NCBI RefSeq assembly: GCF_002901865.1
Contig: NZ_PPQF01000004.1
Location: forward strand, 1 to 52,106
Direction of reading: 5' to 3'
Length of the DNA: 52,106 nucleotides
From: Staphylococcus agnetis
GTDB taxonomy: Bacteria > Bacillota > Bacilli > Staphylococcales > Staphylococcaceae
Positions within the stretch are counted from its first letter, which is position 1. Every line of letters starts with the position of its first letter. A program made the position numbers and the translations under genes. The notes beneath the pieces were generated by a model. The model worked only from the letters and a program-made list of their open reading frames with translations. It was not told the DNA's origin and made no database searches. Positions 8,057 to 17,864 of the stretch are shown here, piece after piece.

Positions 8057-9292
8057 CTATTCCACAGCCCAATTACCATTTTTAAAAATTGGAACTTCTT
8101 CACCTTGTTCTGTGACACCATAAATATCTAAATCTTTACTTCCAATCATAAAATCAACATGTGTCAGTGAATTATTTAAACCGTGCGCTTTTAATTCATC
8201 TTCTGTCATTTCAGTACCACCTTTTAAATTAAAGGCATACGCAGATCCTAAAGCGACATGGCATGAAGCATTTTCGTCAAATAACGTATTGTAAAAAATT
8301 GTATTTCTATTAGAAATTGGAGAGTCGTGCGGGACAAGCGCCACTTCCCCTAAACGTTTTGCTCCTTCATCTGTATCCAGTAATGATTGTAAAACTGCTT
8401 CCCCTTTTTCAGCAGTAAAATCCACGACTTTCCCTTCTTTAAACGTTAATTTAAAACCGTCAATAATCGTGCCATTATAACTTAAAGGAAGTGTATTAGA
8501 TACATAACCGTTGACATGCATTGCATCTGGAGCAGTAAATACTTCTTCAGTTGGAATATTAGCGACGAAAGCTTGGCCCTTTTGTGTATAGCTTGTCGCA
8601 TCTTCCCAAATATGTCCTTTCGGTAAGCCTATCACTAAGTCTGTACCTTTAGATTTATAATGTAAGGCAGTAAATGCTTTGGCATTTAACATATCTGCTT
8701 TTTCTTTCAATAAAGCGGTATGTTGTTTCCAGTTTTCAACAGGATCATTACTGTCTACCCTTACGATTTCAAGGATATCATCTAAAAATCGATCAAATGC
8801 TTCATCCGCGTCTAAATCTGGATATACGCGCTTAGCCCAAGCTTTTGATGGATAACATGCGACAAGCCATGGAAATTCATTTTTTTGTGACGCCACCATA
8901 TAGGGCTTAAACGCTTTACTTTTTTGAATTTGAGCTGCTTTTAATTTTTCTGAATCTATACCATTGAGTAAATCAGGATCTTCCGTAATGAGTGCTAATG
9001 AGCATGCACCGCGCTGAACATAATCCATGCGAACATCTACATCATAAGCTTTAACTTCTTGGTTAAAAAAAGTAACATCTTCATGTTCATAGGAAAGTCG
9101 CGTTAATATAGGGTCTGCATATTGTACTCGTACATCAGAAGCACCTAAAAGATATGCCTCTTTAACAATCATTCGAGTGAATTCAACAGCATCCACTGTC
9201 GAACGGATAAACACTGGTTGTCCTTTTTGAACGTTTAATCCTACAGTAACTAATAATTTGGCATATCGTTTTAATTTTTCATTTAAATTCAA
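8057..9292 (-). CDS. pepS: M29 family aminopeptidase (AmpS/PepS)
   Basis: A cytoplasmic metallo-aminopeptidase of the thermophilic-aminopeptidase M29 family that releases N-terminal residues from peptides. The expected two-metal residues are present: Glu in TEEVFTAPD, Glu/His in the [16 protein letters not shown] region, and the HVDFMIG His-x-Asp pair near the C-terminus. I place the start at TTG 9292 (411 residues) because AGGGGAG lies 6 bases upstream and known AmpS proteins begin with the same NLNEKL sequence. An upstream ATG at 9331 lacks a site and would overlap the preceding gene. Confidence 0.9.
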   Translation of the reverse strand: MNLNEKLKRYAKLLVTVGLNVQKGQPVFIRSTVDAVEFTRMIVKEAYLLGASDVRVQYADPILTRLSYEHEDVTFFNQEVKAYDVDVRMDYVQRGACSLALITEDPDLLNGIDSEKLKAAQIQKSKAFKPYMVASQKNEFPWLVACYPSKAWAKRVYPDLDADEAFDRFLDDILEIVRVDSNDPVENWKQHTALLKEKADMLNAKAFTALHYKSKGTDLVIGLPKGHIWEDATSYTQKGQAFVANIPTEEVFTAPDAMHVNGYVSNTLPLSYNGTIIDGFKLTFKEGKVVDFTAEKGEAVLQSLLDTDEGAKRLGEVALVPHDSPISNRNTIFYNTLFDENASCHVALGSAYAFNLKGGTEMTEDELKAHGLNNSLTHVDFMIGSKDLDIYGVTEQGEEVPIFKNGNWAVE

Positions 9293-9308
9293 ATTTATCT
9301 CCCCTTTT

Positions 9309-9518
9309 CTATTTTGGCTGACGTAATGCACCTAAGGCTTCTGTAATTCCATTCATTTCACTAGGGGTAAAATCTTTTTTAGACATGACAAAGTCGTGAA
9401 TTTCTTCAATCTCTTCATAATGTGTTTCACTAAAATTCTCAGGATCGATTAATCCTGGATTTACTAAATTTAATTGTTCTCTAATATCTATAATCATCGT
9501 TTCAATATTTTTTGACAT
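9309..9518 (-). CDS. UPF0435 (DUF1128) family protein
   Basis: A 69-residue, mostly helical soluble protein of the UPF0435/DUF1128 family (B. subtilis YfkK), function unknown. I start at the ATG at 9518, which has GAAAGGA 9 bases upstream; another ATG three codons earlier overlaps the ribosome site. It is first in the operon with pepS (16-base gap) and the thioesterase, and has a recognisable promoter upstream. Confidence 0.82.
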   Translation of the reverse strand: MSKNIETMIIDIREQLNLVNPGLIDPENFSETHYEEIEEIHDFVMSKKDFTPSEMNGITEALGALRQPK

Positions 9519-9542
9519 ATATTTCATCCTTTCACTTCTATC

Positions 9543-9571
9543 ATTTTAGCAAAGTCCTACAATTTTTGAAA
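9543..9571 (-). promoter_or_regulatory. promoter of UPF0435-pepS-thioesterase operon
   Basis: On the minus strand TTTCAA (9571-9566) and TAAAAT (9548-9543) are separated by 17 bases, about 25 bases upstream of the UPF0435 start. This is a reasonable housekeeping-sigma promoter by eye. Confidence 0.5.
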
Positions 9572-9650
9572 AATTTTTGTCAAATTTACTTTAGAGTTGT
9601 TTAAAAAAGGGATAAAATGGGCATATAAACTAAGACATGGAGGGAACAAC

Positions 9651-10109
9651 ATGACAACAGTCGCATTTGTATGTCTCGGTAACATATGTCGTTCACCTAT
9701 GGCAGAGGCCATTATGCGTCAACGTCTCAAAGAACGACACATTACAGACATAGACGTTTACTCTAGAGGAACAGGCCATTGGAATTTAGGGCAACCGCCT
9801 CACGAAGGAACGCAAAACATTTTGACGCAACATCATATTCCTTTTGATAATATGATTAGTGAATTATTCACTGACAACGATGATTTCGATTATATTATTG
9901 CAATGGATCAAAGTAATGTGGATAATATAAGACAAATCAATCCTCAACTTAAAGGTAAATTATTTAAGTTGCTTGATTTTAGTGATATGGACGCATCCGA
10001 TGTACCGGATCCATATTATACAAATAATTTCGAAGGTGTCTTTGACATGATACAATCATCATGTGACAACTTAATCGATTATATTTTAGAAGATATTAGG
10101 AAGGGGTAA
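9651..10109 (+). CDS. ptpA: low-molecular-weight protein tyrosine phosphatase PtpA
   Basis: A 152-residue phosphotyrosine phosphatase. The P-loop CLGNICRS gives nucleophile Cys8 and Arg14, and the general acid Asp120 is in DVPDPYY, the same numbering as S. aureus PtpA. That enzyme is reported to be released during infection although no signal peptide is present, and none is seen here. The ATG at 9651 is chosen because GGAGGG lies just upstream; an in-frame ATG 18 codons earlier has no site. The YtxH-like gene follows after 7 bases and the two should form one transcript. Confidence 0.93.
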   Translation: MTTVAFVCLGNICRSPMAEAIMRQRLKERHITDIDVYSRGTGHWNLGQPPHEGTQNILTQHHIPFDNMISELFTDNDDFDYIIAMDQSNVDNIRQINPQLKGKLFKLLDFSDMDASDVPDPYYTNNFEGVFDMIQSSCDNLIDYILEDIRKG

Positions 10110-10116
10110 CACTATT

Positions 10117-10392
10117 ATGCAAAACAAATTAATTCCTGGTGTATTAATTGGCGCGGTTGTTGGAGGTGCGATTGCACTTATCGACAAAAATACGCGTTCA
10201 TCAGTAAAATCACAAGTACAAAATATTAAATCTGGTCAATCGACTGGTAAAGGTTCGAAAGTATCTCAATTAACAGATGAATTCAAATACTGGAAGAATA
10301 CAATCGAAGAAATTCGTCGTAATAACCCAGAATTAGAACGTTCTTTACGTGACGCGAAAGAAACTTTCCAAAAACGTAAAAACAACCGATAA
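10117..10392 (+). CDS. YtxH-like small membrane protein
   Basis: A 91-residue protein with a short hydrophobic N-terminal segment (about 5-23, glycine-rich as in YtxH/DUF3618-like proteins) and a long charged helical tail likely to form a coiled coil in the cytoplasm. It is probably co-transcribed with ptpA, which ends 7 bases upstream, and a strong terminator follows. The function is unknown; YtxH-type proteins are often linked to general stress. Confidence 0.8.
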   Translation: MQNKLIPGVLIGAVVGGAIALIDKNTRSSVKSQVQNIKSGQSTGKGSKVSQLTDEFKYWKNTIEEIRRNNPELERSLRDAKETFQKRKNNR

Positions 10393-10425
10393 GGACTAAT
10401 ATCAGTATTTGATATGAAACAATCT

Positions 10426-10482
10426 AAGCAATTTCGTGGGGAGTTGTCATTCATGCCTCCCCCCTTGAGATTGCTTTTTTTA
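10426..10482 (+). terminator. terminator of ptpA-ytxH operon
   Basis: AAGCAATTTC followed by GGGGAG pairs with CTCCCC and GAGATTGCTT, then a run of seven T. It sits between the YtxH-like gene and the YihY-family gene. Confidence 0.85.
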
Positions 10483-10507
10483 TACTACTTTATAGGGGAG
10501 TCACATT

Positions 10508-11779
10508 ATGTCAGATAACAAAAAACATTCTTCAGGAATCATTGATAAAGCAAAACAAAAATTCCAAAATGATGAAAACAATCAAAAAGAACATGGACCA
10601 AATCCAGACCGTCAAGGAGATGCGAAAGGAGATATCCATGAAGAACATAACTTCGTAAAACCACAACCTTTCCAATCTAAAGAAGCTAAAAAAGACAATC
10701 AAACTTTTTTTGTTTCGCGTATTAATAAACCAGCAAAATATACCGATCGCCCAAACTTTTTCACCTATTTACTTTATCGAATAGGTAAAGATGATGCTTC
10801 GGGACTTGCGGCACAGCTGGCATATTATTTTATGTTGTCACTATTCCCTATGCTGATTTTTATCTTATCGTTAATACCATTATTTAACATCAATCAAAAA
10901 TCAATTATCAGTCAAATTGAGTCCAATGCACCTGCGCAAGCCTCATCCATCATTACAAATATACTAACGGACGTCATGAGTAATGCAAATGGCGGTATCT
11001 TATCATTCGGTTTGATTCTTGCATTGTGGACAGCATCGAATGGTATGACTGCTTTAATGAATTCATTTAATGTAGCCTATGATGTAGAAGATAGCCGTAA
11101 CTTTTTCGTATCAAAAGCAATGGCCGTTTTCTTCACTTTACTTATTGGTATTACGATGCCGATTACATTAGTGTTATTTACGTTTGGTCAACAAATTGGA
11201 AACTTTTTATTCGGACCTTTAGGATTGGATGAAGCTGTAAAATGGGTATTTAGTGTCTTACGTACAGTGTTACCGGTTATTGCAATCTTTATTGTATTTA
11301 CTTTATTGTATACAATGGCACCTAATGTAAAAATTAAAATGAAATCTGTATTACCTGGTGCGTTATTTGCAACCGTGATTTGGATTTTAGGTACACTTGC
11401 ATTTGGTTTCTATGTTTCAAATTTTGGTAATTATTCTAAAACATATGGTAGTATCGGTGGTGTCATTGTTTTAATGCTATGGTTATACATCACTGGCTTT
11501 ATATTGATTTTAGGTGCAGAGGTCAATGCCATTTTCCATCATAGAAAAGTCGCTAAAGGTAAGACACCTGAGGAAATCACGTATGATGAAATGGATGCAC
11601 GTGGTGAAGAGGATTTAGCTGATGCATATAACAATATGGGAGATGAATCTGAATCACACCATCACGCCAAGAACCCAAAACACCAAGTTGATTATCAAAA
11701 TCATAACCAATATGAATCACCAGAGACAGTAGAACGTAAGAATGAAGGTCGTTCACACCATATAAAAACAAAGAAATAA
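10508..11779 (+). CDS. YihY/UPF0761 family membrane protein
   Basis: A 423-residue multi-pass membrane protein of the YihY/virulence-factor-BrkB family (once annotated as RNase BN, which is wrong for this family). The N-terminal 90 residues are hydrophilic and rich in Lys, Asn and Gln. About six membrane helices run from residue 103 to about 345, starting with LAYYFMLSLFPML. The C-terminal tail (about 350-423) is acidic and then histidine-rich (SESHHH, HQVDYQNHNQ, RSHH). The function is unknown. It has a clean AGGGGAG site and precedes the carbonic-anhydrase-like gene by 35 bases. Confidence 0.85.
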   Translation: MSDNKKHSSGIIDKAKQKFQNDENNQKEHGPNPDRQGDAKGDIHEEHNFVKPQPFQSKEAKKDNQTFFVSRINKPAKYTDRPNFFTYLLYRIGKDDASGLAAQLAYYFMLSLFPMLIFILSLIPLFNINQKSIISQIESNAPAQASSIITNILTDVMSNANGGILSFGLILALWTASNGMTALMNSFNVAYDVEDSRNFFVSKAMAVFFTLLIGITMPITLVLFTFGQQIGNFLFGPLGLDEAVKWVFSVLRTVLPVIAIFIVFTLLYTMAPNVKIKMKSVLPGALFATVIWILGTLAFGFYVSNFGNYSKTYGSIGGVIVLMLWLYITGFILILGAEVNAIFHHRKVAKGKTPEEITYDEMDARGEEDLADAYNNMGDESESHHHAKNPKHQVDYQNHNQYESPETVERKNEGRSHHIKTKK

Positions 11780-11814
11780 TTTAAAATTTGACTTGCTGAT
11801 GGAGGCGCACGTAA

Positions 11815-12384
11815 ATGACTTTGTTAGATAGTATTTTAGAATTTAATAAATCTTTTGTAGATAATAAAGAGTATGAAGCGTATGAAACAAGTAAACAACC
11901 TTCTAAAAAAGCCGTTTTGCTCACATGTATGGATACAAGACTACAAGACTTATCTACGAAAGCTTTAGGATTTAATAACGGTGATTTAAAAGTAGTAAAA
12001 AATGCCGGCGCAACTATTTCTCATCCTTATGGCTCTACAATGCGTAGTCTCATTGTAGGCATCTATGCCTTAGGTGCTGAAGAAATCATTATTATGGGTC
12101 ATAAAGATTGTGGAATGGGAAATCTTAACGTTGATGATGTTATTGATACGATGAAATCACGAGGTGTGAATCAACAAGTGTTTGACATTTTACGCCATTC
12201 AGGGATTGACGTATCACACTTTTTAAAAGGTTTTGATGACGTTTATGAAAACGTGCGTCAAAATATTCAAATGATTTATGGTCACCCATTATTTGATCGT
12301 AAAGTGCCCGTGCACGGCTTAGTAATTGAACCACACACAGGCGAATTAGAACTCGTTCATAATGGCTATGAACATTGTAAATAA
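11815..12384 (+). CDS. beta-carbonic anhydrase-like protein
   Basis: A 189-residue protein of the beta-carbonic anhydrase family (B. subtilis YtiB-like). The zinc ligands Cys38, His96 and Cys99 appear in TCMDTRL and GHKDCGM, and the Asp40-Arg42 dyad is present, so a catalytic site is complete on paper. It would interconvert CO2 and bicarbonate in the cytoplasm, although activity in this Gram-positive subgroup is not certain. GGAGGCG precedes the ATG. It is the last gene before a perfect convergent terminator. Confidence 0.85.
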   Translation: MTLLDSILEFNKSFVDNKEYEAYETSKQPSKKAVLLTCMDTRLQDLSTKALGFNNGDLKVVKNAGATISHPYGSTMRSLIVGIYALGAEEIIIMGHKDCGMGNLNVDDVIDTMKSRGVNQQVFDILRHSGIDVSHFLKGFDDVYENVRQNIQMIYGHPLFDRKVPVHGLVIEPHTGELELVHNGYEHCK

Positions 12385-12401
12385 TTAATATAAAATTAAA
12401 A

Positions 12402-12447
12402 AGAGGCGGTGATAGGTACGACATTTGCCATACCTATCACCGCTTCT
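12402..12447. terminator. bidirectional terminator between carbonic anhydrase-like gene and vraR
   Basis: GCGGTGATAGGTA (12406-12418) and TACCTATCACCGC (12431-12443) form a perfect 13-base stem. TTTTTAATTTT follows on the minus strand and a weaker T stretch on the plus strand. It ends both the plus operon and the vra operon. Confidence 0.92.
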
Positions 12448-12449
12448 AA

Positions 12450-13079
12450 TTATTCTATTAACCCATGTTGAAAGGCATATATCACAGCCTGAGTACGGTC
12501 CTGAACTTCCAATTTACTTAAAATATTACTCACATGAGTTTTTACAGTCTTAATCGTAATATGTGAAGCGCTCGCAATTTCTTGATTCGAATACCCTTTG
12601 GAAATCAGCAATAAAATTTCCATTTCACGTTCCGTTAACAATTCGTAAAGTTCAGCTCTTTGTCGCATACGATTTCGCATTTTCACTAATACTTCTGCTT
12701 CAAAAACAGATTCACCTTGGAATGTTTTACGAATAGCTTCGGCAATATCTTTTGCACTTGTTGTTTTTAAAATATAGCTGTCGACACCGGCATCTAAAGC
12801 GCGATAAACTTCTTTATCCTCAATGTAACTTGTAAGCATCACCACTTTGATACGTGGTAACTCTTTTTTAATTTGTGTCGTAGCCTCAACCCCATCCATA
12901 TCTGTCATCACTAAATCCATTAAAATTAAATCCGGTTTCAGTTCATGTGCTTTTGAGATTGCCTCTTTACCTGACGCCCCTTCACCTACTACTTCAATGT
13001 CTGGTTGTGTAGAAAGATAACTCGAAATTCCAATTCTAACCATTTCATGATCATCTACAAATAATACTTTAATTGTCAT
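12450..13079 (-). CDS. vraR: cell-wall-stress response regulator VraR
   Basis: A 209-residue NarL/LuxR-family response regulator. The receiver domain (1-120) has the acidic pair Asp9-Asp10, phosphoacceptor Asp55 in LILMDLV, and Lys in the ILKTT switch region. The C-terminal LuxR helix-turn-helix (about 145-205) contains [20 protein letters not shown]. VraR is phosphorylated by VraS when peptidoglycan synthesis is blocked and activates its own operon plus cell-wall genes. Its start overlaps the end of vraS by 11 bases. It is the last gene in vraU-vraT-vraS-vraR. Confidence 0.97.
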   Translation of the reverse strand: MTIKVLFVDDHEMVRIGISSYLSTQPDIEVVGEGASGKEAISKAHELKPDLILMDLVMTDMDGVEATTQIKKELPRIKVVMLTSYIEDKEVYRALDAGVDSYILKTTSAKDIAEAIRKTFQGESVFEAEVLVKMRNRMRQRAELYELLTEREMEILLLISKGYSNQEIASASHITIKTVKTHVSNILSKLEVQDRTQAVIYAFQHGLIE

Positions 13080-14112
13080 TATGTCCCTCCTTATCTAATG
13101 GTGCTTTTACTTCAATTCGAGTACCTGAATCCGGTAATGATACGATATGAAATGTCGCGCCAATTTCCATTGCACGTTCACGCATATTTTTCAATCCATA
13201 ACTTTGTTCCATCTTATCATCAACATTAAATCCGATACCATCATCTTGAATGCGTAGCAATATGTAATCTTCTCGTTGTAACAATTCCACCGTCACTTCA
13301 GTCCCTTTTGAATGACGGAGTGTATTAGAAATCGCTTCTTGTGTAATTCTAAATAAATGGTCTTCCATTCCCTTAGGTACATCAAACTCACCGATATCTT
13401 GAACTACTTTCAATGGAACTTTACGTTGTAACTCCGTCACTAAAGATTGAATACCTTCACCTAATGATTTATCTTTCAAGCCTATCGGTCTTAAATGTAA
13501 TAACAGCGCGCGCATTTCTAATTGTGAATCTTGCACCATTTTTTCAAGCGTCGGAATTTGTTGATTTAATGGGGGTTCTAAAGGTGTTTCTTTAATTGCA
13601 GAAAGCATCATACTTGCCGCAAACAATTGTTGTGACACACTGTCATGAAGTTCTCTAGCAAGTCGATGACGTTCATCCTCGATAATTTTTTGTACTTTTG
13701 AATCATTGATATTATACGATTCATTCGTTAAATTTTGCGTTTTAATACGCATGCGATGTAACTCTTGATTCAGTGGCACGAGTGCTTCGTAAAGCTCTAA
13801 TGTTTCTTGGTAAATTTCAATTTGTTGATCATTTACACCAACGGTTTCCCCTTCAATCGCACGTTCAATTTGAACTTTAAGCCAATCATTTTGTTGATTA
13901 TTTTTATACGCAAGTACACTTCCAACAATAATACACAAAAATATGGTAATAAGATTTAAAAACAGAAACACAGGTATACCAAAAATTTGTGTATAAAACA
14001 TACCTTGAAAGAAAATAATATTCGTAAATACATTGTCTATAAAGAAGAAAGCTGTAAATAAGCTATACACTAATATAAGCATTGAACCTATCGATCGTAC
14101 GTATTGATTCAT
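13069..14112 (-). CDS. vraS: cell-wall-stress sensor histidine kinase VraS
   Basis: A 347-residue membrane kinase of the LiaS type. Two membrane helices (about 11-29 and 43-66) leave only a tiny external loop, typical of intramembrane-sensing kinases. A HisKA_3 dimerisation domain follows with His156 in [13 protein letters not shown], then an ATP-binding domain with [14 protein letters not shown] and DDGIGF boxes. It phosphorylates VraR and responds to wall-active antibiotics with VraT. It overlaps vraT by 4 bases (ATGA) and vraR by 11. Confidence 0.97.
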   Translation of the reverse strand: MNQYVRSIGSMLILVYSLFTAFFFIDNVFTNIIFFQGMFYTQIFGIPVFLFLNLITIFLCIIVGSVLAYKNNQQNDWLKVQIERAIEGETVGVNDQQIEIYQETLELYEALVPLNQELHRMRIKTQNLTNESYNINDSKVQKIIEDERHRLARELHDSVSQQLFAASMMLSAIKETPLEPPLNQQIPTLEKMVQDSQLEMRALLLHLRPIGLKDKSLGEGIQSLVTELQRKVPLKVVQDIGEFDVPKGMEDHLFRITQEAISNTLRHSKGTEVTVELLQREDYILLRIQDDGIGFNVDDKMEQSYGLKNMRERAMEIGATFHIVSLPDSGTRIEVKAPLDKEGHNDN

Positions 14113-14810
14113 CGACCAATCACCTCAACATCACCTATAAATGTTGAAACGAACACATTCACAGTGTACCGGTCTGATTTTTGAGCTGACTCCAATTTTA
14201 TATTGTTATTTTCAAGTCTAAGTCGTTGGTCTTCGAAATGAACATTTCCACAAAATGCGGATACATTAAGCTTTACATTATAGTTGAGTGGCACAACGAC
14301 TTGCACTTTCCCCACTATATGACGTACGACGATAGTATTTTGAGCTTTTAAGTTCGCTGCTTTGGTCATATCAATATAAATGTCACCCATTCCATGTTGA
14401 ATTTGGACATCTTCCCATTTGTAAACATAAACTGGCGTTTTTTGTTCGCCAAACCATTTCTGTTTAATAAAAGCTGGGGATGTTTCAATATCTTCAGATG
14501 ACATCACCTTTAATGGTTTACGCTTATAAATAATATAACGAATCGCTACGATAATCATAAAAATAAATAATATCACAAGCGTATATTTATTAGACAAGAG
14601 TGTGAATAACACCATTAATGCGCCTATCCAAAAGCATAATAGCCCACGCACTTTGTGAAAATAAATATATCCTACATACATTAAGATGCTTCCTAATAAC
14701 AAAACAAATAAAAAACCAATTTTCTCAAAAAATATATAATAAAAATTGGCTATAATCATTAGCGCTGTAAAAATGATTAAAAGCTCAGTCGAAATATATT
14801 TTTGTGTCAT
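14109..14810 (-). CDS. vraT: VraT (YvqF/LiaF-like) membrane protein
   Basis: A 233-residue LiaF-family protein. Four closely packed hydrophobic segments lie in residues 8-90, followed by a basic linker and a beta-rich cytoplasmic domain (about 110-233). In S. aureus this protein acts with VraS in sensing and is needed for full VraR activation, whereas B. subtilis LiaF is an inhibitor. It sits between vraU (12-base gap) and vraS (4-base overlap). Confidence 0.92.
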   Translation of the reverse strand: MTQKYISTELLIIFTALMIIANFYYIFFEKIGFLFVLLLGSILMYVGYIYFHKVRGLLCFWIGALMVLFTLLSNKYTLVILFIFMIIVAIRYIIYKRKPLKVMSSEDIETSPAFIKQKWFGEQKTPVYVYKWEDVQIQHGMGDIYIDMTKAANLKAQNTIVVRHIVGKVQVVVPLNYNVKLNVSAFCGNVHFEDQRLRLENNNIKLESAQKSDRYTVNVFVSTFIGDVEVIGR

Positions 14811-14822
14811 ATTTCCACCTTT

Positions 14823-15209
14823 CTAGTATGCCAATCTTAAAGTTAATAATAAATCACACTCTTGTTGTGTATAGTTCCGTTCGTTGTTTAATTGATTTAA
14901 TAATCGCTCTAAATGTGCATACTCATATTCAATTTCATTTAAATCACGTTTCATTTTTGTAATTTCTCTACCGTTAATTTTTTCAGGGCATTGCACATGT
15001 TGTTCATCTAACAAATCGATATATTTATTTTCTAATGCGATAGTCTGTCTGTCAATTAACAACTGTAATTGTGTTTTCTTGTGCTGCAAGTAGCGTATAG
15101 TTGCATCAATATCATGCATTTTTCCTTTCAATGCCACGAGACATGCACTTAGTTGATGGCTGTACATTGTTCTTAATACCCGTTCGATATAACGTTTAAG
15201 TTGTTTCAT
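14823..15209 (-). CDS. vraU: VraU, first gene of the vra operon
   Basis: A 128-residue protein of unknown biochemical role encoded first in the vraUTSR operon of staphylococci. It is helical, basic at the N-terminus and likely forms a coiled coil; no membrane segment is seen. I start at the ATG at 15209 because AGAGGTGAT lies 6 bases upstream. A longer reading frame from 15254 would begin inside the map terminator hairpin and has no ribosome site. Confidence 0.85.
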   Translation of the reverse strand: MKQLKRYIERVLRTMYSHQLSACLVALKGKMHDIDATIRYLQHKKTQLQLLIDRQTIALENKYIDLLDEQHVQCPEKINGREITKMKRDLNEIEYEYAHLERLLNQLNNERNYTQQECDLLLTLRLAY

Positions 15210-15236
15210 AATAGAATCACCTCTTATAACGACTCT

Positions 15237-15264
15237 ATTATAAAATGGTTCCACAGCCTTTATA
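15237..15264 (-). promoter_or_regulatory. putative vra operon promoter inside the map terminator
   Basis: On the minus strand TATAAA (15264-15259) and a perfect TATAAT (15242-15237) are 16 bases apart, 28 bases before the vraU start. The poor -35 box suits an activator-dependent promoter. The -35 box falls in the loop of the map terminator hairpin and the -10 box in its T tract. Confidence 0.5.
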
Positions 15265-15281
15265 ATAGGCTATGGAACCAT
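15245..15281 (-). terminator. map terminator hairpin
   Basis: ATGGTTCCATAGCCT and AGGCTGTGGAACCAT (minus strand) pair over 15 positions with one G-T wobble, around a 7-base loop, followed by TTTTA. It lies 26 bases after the map stop codon and overlaps the vra promoter. Confidence 0.75.
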
Positions 15282-15290
15282 CTTTCATTA

Positions 15291-15302
15291 GGACTTAAGT
15301 CC
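15291..15302. promoter_or_regulatory. perfect palindrome GGACTTAAGTCC, candidate VraR operator
   Basis: A 12-base perfect palindrome contains ACT-N2-AGT, the form I recall for the S. aureus VraR site in its own promoter. Its centre is about 66 bases upstream of the predicted vra transcription start, a suitable place for an activator. Confidence 0.45.
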
Positions 15303-15307
15303 GAAGA

Positions 15308-16108
<801 letters not shown>

Positions 16109-16238
16109 TCATTATTTTTCTAAATTGCCATTGTCTTACTATTAAATTTTAAACATCCTTCTTTAAGCCAAGCATTTATCTGATAATTCAAATTGAATTC
16201 ATGTAAACTATTTTATAATACATGAGAGAGGTGATGGC

Positions 16239-16613
16239 TTGATCCAGTTAAAAACATTCATAAAGACGCTAAAAAGACAATTAACTGTAGTTTATTTGTG
16301 TTATAAAGATGAGGAAACACCACTCTTAGCTAAAATGATCGCTTTATTAACTATAGCCTATGCATTAAGTCCTATTGATTTAATACCGGATTTTATTCCA
16401 ATACTTGGCTATTTAGATGATGTGTTAATCGTTCCATTTGGAATTTGGCTTTCTTTAATGTTCATTCCTAATGACATTATAAAACGGCATCAAGTTGAAG
16501 CGACATATCTAACTCAGCAACAGTTACGCAAAAACTGGTTAATGGGCATCATAATCATATGTTTATGGAGCATAATTGTGATCACAATAGTACATTGGTA
16601 TTTACACTTATAA
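16239..16613 (+). CDS. DUF1232 (YkvA-like) membrane protein
   Basis: A 124-residue protein whose core, ALSPIDLIPDFIPILGYLDD (about 47-66), is the DUF1232/YkvA signature, flanked by hydrophobic segments. A second membrane helix (about 99-119) ends the protein. The function is unknown. The start is a TTG at 16239 preceded by GAGAGG; the nearby ATG leads straight to a stop codon. Confidence 0.8.
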   Translation: MIQLKTFIKTLKRQLTVVYLCYKDEETPLLAKMIALLTIAYALSPIDLIPDFIPILGYLDDVLIVPFGIWLSLMFIPNDIIKRHQVEATYLTQQQLRKNWLMGIIIICLWSIIVITIVHWYLHL

Positions 16614-16732
16614 GGAAGGCGTTTTTAATTCTCATAAGATATCACGCTTTTAGAATAAAAGACATAATTCCCCGTTTCGCTTTGTGAAAAATTTGTTATA
16701 CTAAATTTAACATATATACAGGAGCATATAAG

Positions 16733-17764
16733 ATGAACGGGAACGGTACACGCATAAAAAGCGTCATCGGCGCTAGAACCATTAAAACAGGACTTGCTAC
16801 ATTTTTAACTGCTTTGTTTTGTTTATGGCTGAATCTAAATCCTATATTCGCTATATTATCTGCTGTCGTTACTATTGAGCCGACTGTAAAAGCATCCATC
16901 ACAAAAGGATACAAACGGCTACCCGCTACGGTTATGGGGGCTTTTATTGCTGTAGTTTGTACCTATATTTTTGGCGATGACTCTGCACTAGCGTATGGGA
17001 TCACCGCAACATTAACCATACTTTTTTGTATTCAATTTAATTTACATGTTGGGATTACTGTCGCAACTTTAACTGCGCTTGCGATGATTCCAGATATTCA
17101 TGAAGATTATGTGTTTAACTTTGTCTCACGCCTCATTACTGCATTTATTGGATTAGGTACCGCAGGATTAGTGAATTTCATTGTATTACCACCAAAATAT
17201 TACACACAAATCGATGCATTGATTGATCAAACAGAATCTCAAATTTATGCACTATTTACCCAACGGATGAAAGAATTACTTATTGGACAGTATCATTCTG
17301 ATAAAAGTGATAAAGCTGTTGAAAAATTACATATTAACAATGCACGTGTTGAAGAATTGTTAGGCTTTCAACGCGATGAATTAAAATATCACAAATCTAA
17401 TAATCGTTCCGATGAATGGCTCAGAATTAGAAAACTTACGAACCGTGCACATGAAAACCGCCTTTTAATTACACATCTATCAAATATTATTTATCTACCT
17501 GAAGATGATCTTATTTTATTTAACGATGCTGAAAAGAAAGCAATTATTGCAATCACAAATAAAATTAGTCAAATTAGCATTAAAGGAACATTCGAACCTG
17601 AACGTAAAGCAGCGACCACTCTTAAAAATTCTGTCAAAGGGTTAAACGAATTCGATATCAATCAAGTGAAAAGTCACACAATCTATGAAATCTTATTAAT
17701 TTATCGTATTTTATTGTTACGTTTTAAAAAGTTAAATTTAAACAACCCTCAAAATTCACTTTGA
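16733..17764 (+). CDS. FUSC/aromatic acid exporter family membrane protein (UPF0421)
   Basis: A 343-residue protein with about five to six N-terminal membrane helices (residues 18-150, containing ARTIKTGLATFLTA and VVTIEPTVKASITKGYKRLP) and a long cytoplasmic helical C-terminal half. It matches the staphylococcal UPF0421 family related to FUSC/ArAE exporters; the substrate is unknown. AGGAG precedes the ATG. The last codons (NPQNSL) form the left arm of the terminator and the TGA stop sits in its loop. Confidence 0.85.
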   Translation: MNGNGTRIKSVIGARTIKTGLATFLTALFCLWLNLNPIFAILSAVVTIEPTVKASITKGYKRLPATVMGAFIAVVCTYIFGDDSALAYGITATLTILFCIQFNLHVGITVATLTALAMIPDIHEDYVFNFVSRLITAFIGLGTAGLVNFIVLPPKYYTQIDALIDQTESQIYALFTQRMKELLIGQYHSDKSDKAVEKLHINNARVEELLGFQRDELKYHKSNNRSDEWLRIRKLTNRAHENRLLITHLSNIIYLPEDDLILFNDAEKKAIIAITNKISQISIKGTFEPERKAATTLKNSVKGLNEFDINQVKSHTIYEILLIYRILLLRFKKLNLNNPQNSL

Positions 17765-17788
17765 CTGAATTTTGAGGGTTGTTTTTAC
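17741..17788 (+). terminator. perfect 18-base terminator spanning a stop codon
   Basis: Left arm 17741-17758 (starts AACAACCCTC) pairs perfectly with right arm 17766-17783 (ends GGGTTGTT), with a 7-base loop holding the TGA stop of the UPF0421 gene, then TTTTT. Confidence 0.92.
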
Positions 17789-17864
17789 ATAGAGATATTA
17801 AACATCTTGGATAGCTCTATCTCATACATGCGTGTGAATAACAACATATATCGAATAATAAGAT

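Noticed and set aside
12140-12424. 94-codon minus-strand open frame over the carbonic anhydrase-like gene
   Set aside because: It runs through the terminator between convergent genes and is antisense to the conserved zinc-enzyme gene.
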